The translations under genes and the position numbers were made by a program. A DNA stretch of 64,000 bases from Euwallacea fornicatus. Its lineage: Eukaryota; Arthropoda; Insecta; Coleoptera; Curculionidae. The stretch covers positions 1,302,001 through 1,366,000 of the forward strand of contig NC_089564.1 of NCBI RefSeq assembly GCF_040115645.1, written 5' to 3'. The notes below the pieces were generated by a model. That model was not told the origin of the DNA, did not search any database, and worked only from the letters and a program-made list of their open reading frames with translations. This document shows, one piece after another, positions 33,012 to 45,700 of the stretch. Numbering within the stretch: position 1 is the first letter of the stretch; the number at the start of each line of letters is the position of its first letter.

Positions 33012-36000
33012 TACTACTCTCGTTGTATGTACAATATACTATTCCATGCATTTAGTTTTTGAACGAACTAAAAATTTTGAATAAGCTTTTTCACCTTTAA
33101 TTAAGTATTTAAACGTTGTTGGACTTGAAAATGGTAGGAATAATAAAATACAAATTTTTCACTCATTGCATGAGTTTTATTAATTTTCTAGATTACTTTT
33201 GGCCTTTACCGAGGTCCGAAGATAAAAGCACAGACTTAACATTTAATATATACTATGCAATCCGGCATCTAAAAGAGGAAAGCGCCAGGCAAAACTGCAA
33301 ATAACACTAATCACTCACGAACCTTCTCTTCAAAGAACGGAACCCATTCCCCCTGTTTCCCTTCCAATTTCGCATTAATCTCTTCACTGGGGTATCACGA
33401 CTCGCTAGTTGTTTGGTAATGAGAAAAAAGCCAATTAGCAAATCAATTTCTGTAATTAAGTTGCATTTAAAATATAAAATATTCATGAGGGAGCCCCTTA
33501 TGAATTATATAAACATGAGAGATGCTGTTGCGCTTCATCAATGATTAAGCGTTATTTCAAGAAAGTAAATATCTGGGCATCTCGTTCAGAATTTCGATAA
33601 ATTTACTCTTTCTTCGGTTTTTACAAGTGATTTTAATTGCGATATTGCGACATTTCCCAGAAATTCGCGATCCATTTCAGATTATGCGTGGGAACTTACT
33701 GAATTTCTTCAGATTGCATCGTTGCTTTTATCCGCATTTGGCAATATCGATCATTAACCGTCAAAATCAACACGTAATAATAAAAAATATAAATAATATA
33801 ATAAATACAAAATATAACTGATTATGACAAGAAAACAATCTTAAAAAGGATGTTTCCTGAAAATCGGTTCTGCCACACTTCACGATCTTTTACCGCTGTA
33901 TATCTATTATTACTATCTTTGTAAATTTGAAAGTATTTATAATATCTCTTTTTAATCAAAGAATTCCTCAGAGCAAGAGAGGGTACCTCACTAACACACG
34001 TGAAATCACTTTTACCGCCAACATCTACGTCACTATTTTTTCATTCAACTGCCTTAATGTTGCAAAAAAAAATGGTAGCACCCTGTATTTTTTTTTATAT
34101 ACAGGATTTTCCACAAATTCACAGCAGACGTAATTTCATATTTTAATAGAACAAGATGCGTCCCGGATCGGGACATTATAAGGGTAGTTCTTGTTTGCAT
34201 TCCATTTTCACTGTACAAGGGGCGAACTTAGAGTAGTGAATTGTTTCAATTTTTTGGCCACGAATTTTGAAAACACGAGGGACCTAATTTTGTTTTCAAA
34301 ATTGTGTGAATTGCTGCGTCTATACCTTAGGAACATCTTTGAGATTTTTTTACGAAAGTAAATTTTCAAAATATATCAGATTTCAATTAAACGACTCTCG
34401 TCAAAACTACAATAACGGACATTTTTAAATGAAAGTAGCACCAGCGGCGTGCGAAAAAGGGTTGATTTGAAAATTTTAATAATTTCATCGATTTTTACAA
34501 TATAGAAGGTAACACACGAACCAATTAACGTAATTTTGACGAGTTCAGATTCGTGAAAAAGAAGGTTCAGTGATTTAAAAATGAAGGTTACCATTGTTTT
34601 CCTTTTATCCATTTATAAGGTATATAAGTAGCGTAACTAGTGAATTTTTCGTTAATTATATAAATAATGTAATTTACTGGCCATAAGAGAGTATCTATTA
34701 TACAGTTTGATCCAAAATATTAAAAAAAAATATTGAACCCTCTTTCATAAATTATGAATCACTGTTCTTTGTTCACTCAGATTAGATTTGTTGAACAGCG
34801 AGTATCTTTGTCGAACATTTAATCCCGGGCGTACGAAAAGTATCACTTTTTGGATCGCTCCATATCAAATGCGGCCTTTTTGCGCCTGAATATTACATGA
34901 ACACACCATTTAAATTTAAAAAAATAACAATGCAATTGACATTTAAAACCTTTTTAACTGTAACACTCATCGAAACTGTTAACTTTTTAAAATAAAAACG
35001 AATGTTTGTGGATGTCACGTAAACTGCTTTAACACACTGCTGGTGTTAATGGTTTCAGCCATAAACTATTCCTTTTTGCAATCAAATGATGCCTGTTGTA
35101 GTCTAATTCAAAATAACGGTATTTGACGATAAAATCGGAATTTCATAAAATTGAGTTACTTCCTCAGCAATAGAAGGCTCCAAAAAAATCTCAAAAACGT
35201 CTCGAAGGGCAACTAATAAAATTTACGATACTTTTGTATTTAACATTTTTCAACCCGTCTGAAAATAACGGATATATTTGAGAATGCACTAAAAATTGAA
35301 CTGCCCCTGTATCGATAAAACGAATTCCAGCTTTACCACCATTTATAGCGATTATTCCGAACCGCCCTTTTTCCTTATGGGTTCTCTGCACAAATTCGCG
35401 ACTCCAAATGGAAAAAAATCAGTGTTTCAATAATAAAAATTTTTGGGTACCTAATAGTCATTTACACAACGAGTGAGGAAAGTGCCCATTTTGCTCCCGG
35501 GAATAGTTCGCGGCCCGACGCGAGGCGGGTGTCAAATTATTATGCGAAATGTACATATACAGAGTGAGTCGTAACGGAACCGACACAGAGCAGGAGCGTG
35601 TAGGAGACCTGAAAATATGACGATTTGCTAAATACTGTTTCTTTCTGCGATTAATCGTTGAGGAAGTATTAAGCCCATACAGTGACTGGTAACTATTAGA
35701 AAAAGGGCACATTTCAGTTGTGCGTCATCACAATGCAACCAAAATTGGAACATGTTTTATTCTCATCAGCATATTTTATTGGTAAAAATGAGAAACCGAT
35801 GGGTTCCTAATAAGGGTTGGATTAGGGGCAAAGTAAGGTCTAAACAAGTTAGGATTTTTCTTTCTTTAAAGTAAATAACAAACGGACGATACCATTTAAT
35901 AGCAAATTGGATTCTAAAACTTTAATTCTCCTTCAAAATTTGTCAAAATACCGTTTTGGACAAAATTGCAGATTTGTGGAACAGGACTGTTGGATTTCTG

Positions 36001-36519
36001 GTAAAAATCAATCATGTCCAAAATCCAGCAGTCTTTACGTCCTCTTCTAATTTACTAACTGGAAGAGTCAAGTTTATTAGATTTATGACTGTCTGCACCG
36101 TACAGAAAGGAGCGGGAAATAGGATATTTTACTTCCTTTTATCTACTTGAAAGTAGACCTTTTCTTTTATGAAAACCACGTGACCGAGGTGATAAATCAA
36201 AGGGTACCTGTAGCATTGGTCCCTAATTGTAGAGTGATGGAAAACCTATTAATCTTTAATATAGTTAGTTCTTAAGGAACTTTGTTAGCGACAACACGGG
36301 CGTGCCCCTGACTGCAATTAATAAAAGCCGAATTGAAGTGTCTTGAGTGGGATCACTTCTGAACCCCATATCCAATAAGAACCAAAGAAAATTTCAAAAA
36401 AATTCAAGAGATTACCAGTCAAAAACGATGCGATTTTCGACTGGTAACTTATTTGTAATTTGCCAAAGTCACGCAAGTAACAGATATCCTAAATGTGGCT
36501 TTGCACCAACACGATTCGA
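33012..36519. other. Repeat-derived intergenic sequence
   Basis: No gene is supported. Element ends are visible at 34078-34107 (CACCCTGTA and TATACAGGAT, close together and facing) and 35565 (TACAGAGTGAGTCG). The block 34380-34612 resembles the interior of CAGGGTG-type MITEs. Frames of 60-85 codons here have no family resemblance. Confidence 0.4.
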
Positions 36520-36605
36520 CTCGGAAATGGATGAAAAATTTCCATTTAGTGAACGAATTAATATTCTGTTAGTGTTGGGGTATTGCGGAGATAATTGCGT
36601 GTGTT
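36520..36605 (+). pseudogene. Transposase N-terminus scrap
   Basis: A frame reading SERINILLVLGYCGDNCV then a stop. This is close to the usual opening of DUF4817-type transposases (ERxxILLxLGxCxxNxxxA). Two inverted element ends follow at 36823 and 36932 (CACCCTGTA, AACCCTGTA). It is probably an internally deleted derivative whose left end I could not fix. Confidence 0.5.
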
Positions 36606-39209
36606 GATACGTCATCGTATCGTAAGTCAAAATGCAGGGTCCTAAAAACGTTAAGGCACAAGAACATTACTGCATGTGGCGCCCCCCATACATTGCGGTA
36701 AAACCGATATCATATTGGAATTTTTCGTCTTGGAAAACCCCTCAATACTGAACTTTATCGAGATATTGCTGTTACGTCCGGAAAAAATTATTAAAAACCG
36801 AAAAAAAAATCTTCGTGACACCCTGTATCACGAAACCGAACCAAGATAGGACGTACGTTTATTAGTACTTTTTTTCTCATGAAACGTGACAAAGAATCGC
36901 CCCCTGAAGTTAATGTCATCATTTAGTAGAAACCCTGTATAAGGCACTTTCCTCCAGAGCTGTACATCTAATTTCTTTACGACCAATGTCCAGTTTTATA
37001 TAAAATGATAATAAAACAGTAAAAGGATAAAAGATTAAAATGAGGTACGAAGAGCTGCCCCGCGAGATTTTAGAAGTCAATATTGTGTTAGCAGCAGCAG
37101 GTAAGCGAAGAAGTAGCTCTAGTATATTTTTCAACAATCTCTAATATTATATTACCGAGTACGTACTGGATGATGCGACTCATGCTTCAAGTAAAAAAAA
37201 CTTGGATACTACAATTGATAGCTTACTTGAAAAGCTGTAGCGTCGGATGCCCACCAAGGAAAGCAAATACGTTTTGCAGAGAAGATATGCGTAAATCCAT
37301 TTATGTAGATGGAAAGCTCCTGTTGAACCGCTTTTACGTATCAAGGTAGACGGCCAAGAAAACTACTTTACGCACTTCAGCCTTTTCCTCATATGGTTGT
37401 ATTGTATTCTTGCAGTAGGGAGTAGCTGAAGCCTCTTGATGTGATGAGTTGATTGAAATGCAAGTGAAAGATAGAAATAACAAAGGAGACACAAAAACAT
37501 GACAAGAAAACACTTTTACCGTGACCGACCGTTTTAGATTAAAGGTCGCTTTTGGAAATGCATAGAAAAGATATATTACTCTGACCATCAAGAACTCTAT
37601 ATGATGGATTCTTCGATTAATACCTGATGGAGAAAAATGTATCTCCTGGAAGAATATCTGGTTCAGATGATCAGAACACAACAAAAAAATCTTGAATTCC
37701 ATTTAAGAGCGCCGCTTCCTCCAGTTTACCAGGCAAAGGCAGGTATACAGGATGTAGTTTTAGAAGAGATTCTACTATCCCTATTGATGAAGGATGGGAT
37801 ATTCGTACGTTTAAAAGGCACGGGGGCACCGTGGCAGAAGGTCATATAGACGATCTCCAACAAACTTGAATTTTCTCATTAAATAATAAACGGACAATTT
37901 GCTTCTGTTAAAACAACTGGCGAGTTTCCAATAGTCCAAAAACTTTGACGTATAATGGAATATCACGTAATTTTAGCTGTTAATAAGATTTTAAGTAGGT
38001 TTAACGTAAAAGAAGTTGCATTTATGGGAGGCATCTAAGAAAATATTCGTTAGGGAATAAAAGTTCCTTCCTCCCTAAGGGCCGATATTGCTGTTTTCTT
38101 TCCTCAAATAAGCGACAAGAGTTCTGTCTTCTGTGAAGACCTACGAAAAAATATATGGAACAAGTGAGTTCCAGAGTTTCTGAAACCGAAACTAACTACG
38201 GAATATGTCGGAAAATGCAATATACTGGGAGTTTTTTGTTACTGTCAACATTCGTTTCACAAAAATCCAATGTTTATTTTATTGCAAAATCTATTTTCTC
38301 TCTAATAATCTCTAAAATACTCCACCTTGACAACGAAAAATGACGCCCTACTCTACTATAACTCTATGACTACATCTTTAGTTCGATTGATTCAGTTTAG
38401 CAGCACATTTCTGTGTCACCTATAAACCACAGATAGTAGACTGGTGACCCAAAATCATAAGAAATAGAGCTTGCTCTTTTTAAAGTACAACCCTATGGAT
38501 TTGCTAGTTAAATTTTTAACCCTGTGTTAGACTCCCCCCTACTAAAATTGGAGTTACGAAGTTCGGCAAATGTTGATTTGGCACTATTCATTTATCTTCT
38601 ACCAATTTCTATCTTGTTACATCCCTCGTATGTTGGAAATTGATGTCAACTTAGAGTACCGAAAACGTTTAATTACTTAGACACCAGCAGCCTGAAAAAA
38701 GTCAAAATTTAAAAGAACAACCGTTTTTTTTGAGAATTTTTGGCATGTTTCTTGAGCTCAATTCATTCATTAGTTTGATTTTATTAATTACCAATTAACA
38801 TTTTCCAGCTTTCGTAAATTTAATTCCAGCAGAACCGAAGCCAGCGCGAGGTTAAAATTCTAACATGTGGAATTCTATATTGTGTTAAATGACGCACGTA
38901 ATATAACGCAAAAACGCACCGTATATGTTCGCTGCCGAAATATTTTGGTGCCCCAAACGTCGTGAACGGTAAGCTGTAAGTTCATCATCGAAAAGCGTAC
39001 CCCCGGCGTGGATTTGCACCGCTTAAAATAAGTTAACTTAAAAATAGACCCCTTTGTCAAGTTACAGTATATCATCTTTCTCACCTTAAACCAAATTTAC
39101 TTTGGACACACTTATATATATGCATATGCGGGTTTGCCTAAAATAACTCTTAAGTGGATTTGCATATTTGTGTATCGTTAAAATATGCAAATCTAAAACA
39201 TTGACACAT
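36606..39209. other. Intergenic; one weak exon candidate
   Basis: At 37040-37103 a plus-strand frame MRYEELPREILEVNIVLAAA runs into GTAAGCG, a good donor. At 37637-37849 an open frame of 70 codons has plausible coding character. The two do not join into a protein I recognise. No other gene signal is seen. Confidence 0.3.
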
Positions 39210-39212
39210 ATA

Positions 39213-39448
39213 CAGGGTGTCTCACTTAAAAAAAAAAGGGCATTTTAGATACGGTAAGGGATACAAAGTCGTTTAAATATTCGGAGTTTTTAGAAACACC
39301 GTGTATGCAAGAGCAAGACCGTGACGACCTTTAGGTTACTGCCAATACTCATTTCACAAGAACCGAAAATAACAGTACAAAAACCGTAGATCTCTAACAC
39401 CAATAAGAACTGAGATGTCCCGTAAAACTATATACGTGAAACACCCTG
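39213..39448. mobile_element. 236 bp MITE
   Basis: Flanked by TA on both sides. Ends CAGGGTGTCTCACTTA and CGTGAAACACCCTG are inverted with mismatches. It contains no coding sequence and lies about 300 bp upstream of the first VPVPV gene's TATA box. Confidence 0.7.
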
Positions 39449-39737
39449 TATTTCACGATCTCGGTGTAAATACGCTATTAGATTGTTCAAAAAAATAACT
39501 GATGGGCAAAATTTACATAAACCATTAAATGGGCGAGCAAGAACAAAAAACGGAAGGTCTGAATGGAGAGTAAATAACTCCTAAAATATGTGATGACATA
39601 ACACAATAATTGTAGTTCACAATCTCTTTCTTTTTAACATAAAATAACCAAAAGCAAAACCATTTTTTATTGTAATAAAAGTGCGGAAGGAACAGAATCA
39701 CTTTCACTATCTCCCGGTTAGTTATCCGCTAATACAA

Positions 39738-39800
39738 CAGTGAAAGTATTATTTGTATCGCAGTATATATAGATTGAGTTTTAAAATACAATTATCAGTC
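39738..39800 (+). promoter_or_regulatory. TATA/initiator promoter of VPVPV gene 1
   Basis: TATATATA at 39764-39771 precedes an arthropod initiator TCAGTC (A at 39797) by about 31 bp, which is textbook spacing; the ATG is at 39850. AGTGAAAGT stands at 39739-39747. CTTTCACTATCTCC lies further up at 39701-39714 and has an identical counterpart in the promoter of the second VPVPV gene. Confidence 0.7.
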
Positions 39801-39849
39801 AAGATTTCGTACTAATAATTGTAACATTAACAAAATTGACTCCTCCACG

Positions 39850-40287
39850 ATGACTCTATCGAAAAGTGGATATTTTTTGTGCCTCGTGGCTGTCGCAATG
39901 GCCAAACCCAGTTTCGACCACGGCGGACACGAACTGTCCCATACGGTGGAAGTGACCAAACACGTACCGGTACCAGTTTACAAGCACGAAACCGTTCCAG
40001 TTCCCCACGCTGTTCCTGTCCCAGTGCCCAAACCTGTGGCCGTTCCCGTTCCCCAGCCCTATCCAATCCACATTAACGTACCCCAACCCGTGGCAGTACC
40101 CGTAATCAAAACCATCACGATTCCCGTCGAGAAACCAGTGCCATACAAGGTAGAAAAGGAAGTTCCATACCATGTAGAGAAGCCTGTCCCAGTACCTGTA
40201 GAGAAGCACGTTCCGGTCAAGATCACTAAGCCTGTTCCAGTCAAGGTCCCCGTATACAAGGTCGTGTACCATCACAGCAAACACTAA
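39850..40287 (+). CDS. Secreted Val-Pro-rich protein, cuticle-type (VPVPV 1)
   Basis: A single-exon frame of 145 residues. Residues 1-18 are a signal peptide (hydrophobic core YFLCLVAVAMA). The mature part is almost entirely short Val-Pro repeats: VPVPV and VPVEK units with HVPVPVYKHETVPVP, KPVAVPVPQPYPIHI, EKPVPYKVEKEVPYHVEKPV, and the C-terminal VPVYKVVYHHSKH. There is no chitin-binding R&R consensus. Such low-complexity proteins are usually placed with insect cuticular or extracellular matrix proteins; that role is inferred from composition. The C-terminal 116 residues align without gaps to the gene at 45086-45577, with about 18 differences by hand count. TATA promoter and poly(A) signal (40396) are both visible. 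Confidence 0.9.
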   Translation: MTLSKSGYFLCLVAVAMAKPSFDHGGHELSHTVEVTKHVPVPVYKHETVPVPHAVPVPVPKPVAVPVPQPYPIHINVPQPVAVPVIKTITIPVEKPVPYKVEKEVPYHVEKPVPVPVEKHVPVKITKPVPVKVPVYKVVYHHSKH

Positions 40288-40395
40288 GGGTTAATTGACT
40301 GACGTAACAAGACAGAAGACTGATACACCGACAATTCCTCATCTTTCGCCCTCACCTTGTTTTCTCATTTTTGTTATTGTTTTTGTTATGTTATA

Positions 40396-40401
40396 AATAA
40401 A
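40396..40401 (+). terminator. Poly(A) signal of VPVPV gene 1
   Basis: AATAAA 109 bp after the stop codon, in a T-rich 3' UTR. Confidence 0.7.
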
Positions 40402-43400
40402 AAAATATTTAATTTCATAATTTTAGTTGATTTGAGAACCTACAAATGACCAGTTTGAGTGATAAGACTTTCTTAATTGTTAGAACTACTTCTGACGTTT
40501 CAAGTCGGTAAAACAAAATCGTTCAAGTTGGTTAATTACAGTTAATAATCGTTCGTTAAAGCTACTTGGAGCAGATTAGATCACAAACTATCATTTCACA
40601 GCGGCTCTACAAATACATCACGGTAGAATCAAATTTTACACACAAATAGGCATTTGATGGGCAGTAAGTTGGATATATAATATCATTATACCTAGTGTTC
40701 AAAGTTTTAAGTTGAACATAAAACTGAAATACTGACACAAATATAAAACGACAGACAGTTATATAGGTAACTAGGTAGAAAAGAAATGAGTACTATTATG
40801 TAACAAGTAAGGTTCTGCGAAACGAGCTAAGCGCGGTCTCGGAACGTGACACAAAATAACACTTTTTAATGAGTTTCGGAAGAAATATAGGGTGTCCCTG
40901 AACTACCTAATCAAATTTCAGGGGGTGGTTCTACTCATCAAATGCTACCAAAAAAATAAGGTCGAAAATTTGGGAAAACTCAGTCCGCTTGGAGGAAATT
41001 TCGGTTGTTGATTTTTGAGAAGTTGTCGTGTTTTGTAATCTAAATGCCCCTGTATTTTCCTTCGCATTGCCGCTACCAAAAAATTCCAATAGTACCGTTG
41101 GAGAGCCACATAAATTTCCTATTTTAAACGGCCATTATGAGTTTGTCTTCTTTTCACTTGGTTGTCTTCAGAGGCTTGAACATACAACTTTTTTTTATTT
41201 ATTTATTTATTTATTTTTTTTACTTTCAACTTTCGGTTGCTCCAAAAGATCCCCCATCTTGCACCATTTCGCGCTTCATAAAACACATCTGCAAGTAAGC
41301 ACCACCAAGCTACCACGATAGAAAGTACCTTTCCACCGTGGCGCCGCTTCTTGAGTTTACCTCGATTTTAAAAGAATGACAGAGGTGTCAATTATTGAAA
41401 AACACTTGCACAGAGGAAAATTGCATTTGGAAAAAGTGAAAAACATTTTGTGTAGGATGTTTGTTTATAATATTATTATAATTATTATATAATGGTTACA
41501 GCTATTACCGTTTATGCCGCGCATACCACATAGGTACATAATGAATAACAATAGGTTTATATCATTTGAACTGTTTATGCAATATTTATGCGCTACATTG
41601 TCTGTTATGCATTACAGAAACCCAGCATTAGATTTTCTTCAAGAATCACGACCAATACGTGCACTCGCCTGAAAAATATTATAAGTAACTCGTGTATTAA
41701 TGGGCAAGTGGCTAAACTACCGCACGTTTTCGCGAGCCAAAAGCAGCATTTTACACCATTGACATTGACATATATAAGGTAAGCTTTTTGTCGCACGTGT
41801 ACGTATCAAAATATACCATAACCGCACACTAGTATTTAATTGAATTTATATTTAAAGATTTTATCATACATGCGCTCGTAAGAAAAATGTGGCACTTTCC
41901 GCACTTGTTTCACCAACGGATATGTATTACTATACTTTTTGAGTAAACTGAAACGCAAATCTTTAAATTTTTAAAGGACTTTCGCTACCGTTAGCCGTAA
42001 ATGGGTTAAACTACTTCCTCACGACCACCAGAATCCTTTTTTTGTAACGCCAACGACCTGATCCAATTGTACATATATTAAAATGTGGCAAAATAATCCA
42101 TCGATCTATTCAATAACTAATTATCAGGACACGATTAACTGTTATGGCAACCCCTTAACCGCTAACAACTCATTAATCGACTGACTTGAGTGACCGTTTT
42201 CAAAATCTTTGTTGTGGGTTCCAAGAACTGAAACATAGAACTTAATTAAGATAACAGATTGTTTATGTTGTGGTTATTTTCATTATCACGGCAGTTTACT
42301 GAGACGATCTGTAATAGCGAAAGCTCAAATACGTGCGACAATGTCATAAAATGAAGAATTACTGTGCAAAATAGGTGATTAACCATACTTACCCCGCAGC
42401 CCCCTAAAGACGTCCTAAAGTTGATATTTAACAATAACCACGACCAAAATCAATAACTTTAACCCTAATCAAATGTAGTACCTCAGAAGCTTTAGTCTCC
42501 CAAACCGTTTCGAACCAAAACATTTTACAACACTGGCATTGGCAGGCCTACAGGAAATAGTACCTGCATTACAAATAAAAGAACCACGCGTGACTACCTT
42601 TTGAAATACAATACTTCCTCATTTGATAAAGATTATTGTTATAAGCTACTATTAAACGTAAACAATGACGTGCCTGGTAAATATAACGCAAACTTAAAAA
42701 TCGTTGTTTTAGTGTTAATCTGTAGGAACATGCGTAATTCCAGTACCTACCACCTGCAACAGAAATTACGCAGAATGACTTCAACAGCAGCAATAAAAAA
42801 ATGAGTAAATTCCCATTTAGTGTTGCATAAACGTGTTTCTTTGAGACCGGGGATTACTTGAAGGAACCAATACCAAAAACACGTGACCACTAATTACAGC
42901 CACATTGTCACTATAAGAGGAATCACAAAACCATTAACGATCAAGAACATTAATACAATCTTAGTCTTTGATGGCTCCAAGGCAGAACCCTCATTAGGAC
43001 GACCCAAGATCATGCTACCAAATACGTAATGTTATGTCCATCCGAGCATCAGGTGCGACCTTATTGAGGTTTTCTATTAGAATAAATCTAATCATTTTCC
43101 ATATCGGTGGATAATGAAATGTCAAAAAGCATTTGCCAAAAATTTTCAAAAAAATATTCAGATGCATTTTTACAGGTCACGCATCAATTTCGTCAGTCGG
43201 TGACGTTGTCTATGTCGGGTGCCTTGCTCAGTGTGACTTGGCTTGGGGGGATTGTGGTTTGTGCCCCTTGAAATTCTTATTACGTAATTGTAGCTACATC
43301 GCCCTGCAACAACCTGCATGGGTTCGGTGATTACGTTGCACGAAGCAAACTTCATGTCTATTTTCCTCGGTAATTCACAATGTGACACATTAAAAATCTG

Positions 43401-44947
43401 TATCTCAAATGGTCATAAAAACCGAAAGATTCGTCTATTCATCTTTCTAATAGAGATAAAAGCAAGCTTTTTTGATTACAAACAACTTAACTGCAGCTTA
43501 AAAAAGAGGTTTATGGTTGTTCCTTATTAGTAAAAAAAATAGAAAATGGCAATTAAAGGACAAAAAAATGAGAATTTTTTGTTGACCTGTTGTAATATAG
43601 GCGTAAAGATAATTTTTCAAAATAGACGGAACGTGAAGCATCTCAGATGGTTATGAAGGTCTCGCAAAAAGTTCAAACAATTCGGCTGCGCATTTCTCCT
43701 GCGCACCACCTCTGGCTGCGTATTCGTCCCGAGTTGATATTCCTATAAGACCGAATTTCTGGCATCGATAAATCAAATTAGACGCATGCGAAATCTCTCT
43801 ATTTCGAGCATTTGCGAACGTCAATCTTTAACTGTTATAAGCTTCTTATCTCCCAGTTATCTTATTTTTATGTTATTCCCATATCCCCGACGGTTTTCTA
43901 CAAAATGCCAACTGACTACTATTCGGAGTTCGCCGAATACCGCATATGTGAGTTCATTTGCAAACGTAAAACATTTTTTTACTATTTTTGATCAAGGTTT
44001 AAAGCGCCTTGCTGACTTATTGAACGTTCTAAATTCCAAAGACAACATCGATTGTATAACTCAATCACGTAATAGCTGATAGAACGCGAAGGAACGCACA
44101 TTTCTGCCCAATATCACTGACGTTCTAGTGAGACGTTTTGAGTGTATTGAGACCCGCAGTACTCTCGCGAGAACTGCTGTCGTTGGAATATCTTTCCACT
44201 GATAGCCACATTGCTCTCAGTTTTTTATACCTCAACTTTGTATCACAAATTTGGTATAATATATGTATATTTATGTTTTAAGTTACATTAAATACAACTG
44301 GTGTTTTTGTTACATAATCGTAGCAAATACTGTTCGTCGTAGATACCTTATTTCAAGTAACCGTTAAGTTGCCCTGTACAAAATCTGCGTAAAAATACGT
44401 AAGAAACCAATTTTGTACGTTTCAAATTTTTGCTAAATTCATTGTGGCATTTTAAACGCGGTTTAACAAAGGGCTTAAGGAAATAACCTGTGCAATCTCA
44501 AAAGATATTATGATCGACCATACCAGGTGATCGTGTAAAAAACTCGCGCTGGGTGGTGACCTATAAACGTAGGGCGTTGGTCTGACCATCCGGTTGCTGT
44601 TTAGCATTAAACATTTTACAAATAAATAACGGCTAATAAGTATATCCAAGACATGTCTCTAATATTTCGACCTTCATTCAAGTTTTTTTAACGATCACCC
44701 TTTATTCTTAAACGGGACAATATGTCAAAATCCATGGCCAATTGGGAAAGAAATAGAAGCTGGACTGCATCTAACTCTGCCTTTGCTTAATGGGCGGTAC
44801 CTCTTATTAAGCGCAAGGGTCTTCGCTGAATAAGGAAACTCTTATTCGTAGCATTAATCCACAGCATATACGAATAAGAACAATAATTGCGATTACCATT
44901 CTTTAAGGAAGGAAGAAATTAATTCCAAACTTATAGAAAATTATAAA
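40402..44947. other. Spacer between the VPVPV genes
   Basis: No gene recognised in 4.5 kb. An element-like end (ATAGGGTGTCCCTG) lies near 40888 and a TTTA simple repeat at about 41193-41222. The rest is unassigned single-copy-looking sequence with frames under 100 codons and no family resemblance. Confidence 0.45.
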
Positions 44948-44953
44948 TTTATT
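44948..44953 (-). terminator. Poly(A) signal of VPVPV gene 2
   Basis: AATAAA on the minus strand, 133 bp beyond the stop codon. Confidence 0.6.
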
Positions 44954-45085
44954 AACAAACTTAACATAAAACACCTAGAAATATTTAAAAAAAGGAATCA
45001 CAAAATAGTAATGGCAAGAATGATAGGAAAAAGTGAATGATTGGTGTATCAGTCTTAACCTTCAGCTATTTACAAGCACGTAAAC

Positions 45086-45577
45086 TCAGTGCTTGGCATG
45101 ATGGTACACAACCTTATAGACCGGTACTTTCACTGGAACCGGATTAGTGATTTTCACTGGCACATGTTTTTCCACAGGGACCGGTACAGGTTTCTCTACA
45201 TGGTAAGGGACTTCTTTTTCGATCCTATAAGGAACGGGTTTCTCGACGGGAACGGTGATGGTCTTGATAACAGGAATAGCTATTGGATGAGGTATTTTAA
45301 TGTGCACAGGATACGGTTGAGCTATTGGCACTGCCACCGGCTTCGGTACGGGAATTGGAACTGCATGGGGGATTGGAACTGTTTCATGTCTATAAACTGG
45401 AACCGGTATATGTTTGGTAACTTCCACCGAATGTGAATATTCTTGACCACCTCCTTGTTCGTATCCTCCTCCGCCTTCTAACAGGTGTTGATATCCTTCG
45501 TATCCTTCGCCGATATACCCGGCATTGGCCAAGGCCAAAACACCACCAAAAAGTAAGGCACTGACTAAACAATTCAT
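45086..45577 (-). CDS. Secreted Val-Pro-rich protein, cuticle-type (VPVPV 2)
   Basis: A single-exon frame of 163 residues, transcribed toward VPVPV gene 1. Residues 1-19 form a signal peptide (MNCLVSALLFGGVLALANA). A Gly/Tyr/Glu/Gln-rich segment of about 25 residues (GEGYEGYQ, GGGGYEQGGGQEY) follows, which the other gene lacks. Then comes the same 116-residue Val-Pro domain with conservative V/I and K/R swaps, ending YKVVYHHAKH. Gly/Tyr-rich stretches are common in cuticle proteins and could allow tyrosine cross-linking (inference). The pair arose by inverted duplication, and conservation of nearly every Val-Pro position argues that both copies are functional. Confidence 0.9.
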   Translation of the reverse strand: MNCLVSALLFGGVLALANAGYIGEGYEGYQHLLEGGGGYEQGGGQEYSHSVEVTKHIPVPVYRHETVPIPHAVPIPVPKPVAVPIAQPYPVHIKIPHPIAIPVIKTITVPVEKPVPYRIEKEVPYHVEKPVPVPVEKHVPVKITNPVPVKVPVYKVVYHHAKH

Positions 45578-45644
45578 AATGTTAGCGTTAACAGAACTAA
45601 CACACTACGACAAAAACGATACAACTCCAATACGTGCGCTATGC

Positions 45645-45700
45645 TGAATGATTCCTTTTTTTGATGGAACTATTTATATTGTTATGATGAACTTTCACTA
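45645..45700 (-). promoter_or_regulatory. TATA/initiator promoter of VPVPV gene 2
   Basis: On the minus strand TATAAATA (45678-45671) precedes an initiator TTCAGC (A at 45645) by about 33 bp; the ATG is at 45577. AGTGAAAGT (45699-45691) stands about 20 bp upstream of the TATA box, as in gene 1. The plus-strand word CTTTCACTATCTCC is shared with gene 1's promoter in the opposite orientation relative to transcription. Confidence 0.65.

Noticed and set aside
39827..40284. Long minus-strand and third-frame open readings across VPVPV gene 1 (and the same at 45089-45572 for gene 2)
   Set aside because: They are frame shadows of a repetitive Val-Pro coding sequence. They have no signal, promoter or family resemblance of their own.
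44160..44176. TCTCGCGAGA palindrome as a core promoter element
   Set aside because: A single occurrence with no gene start beside it.
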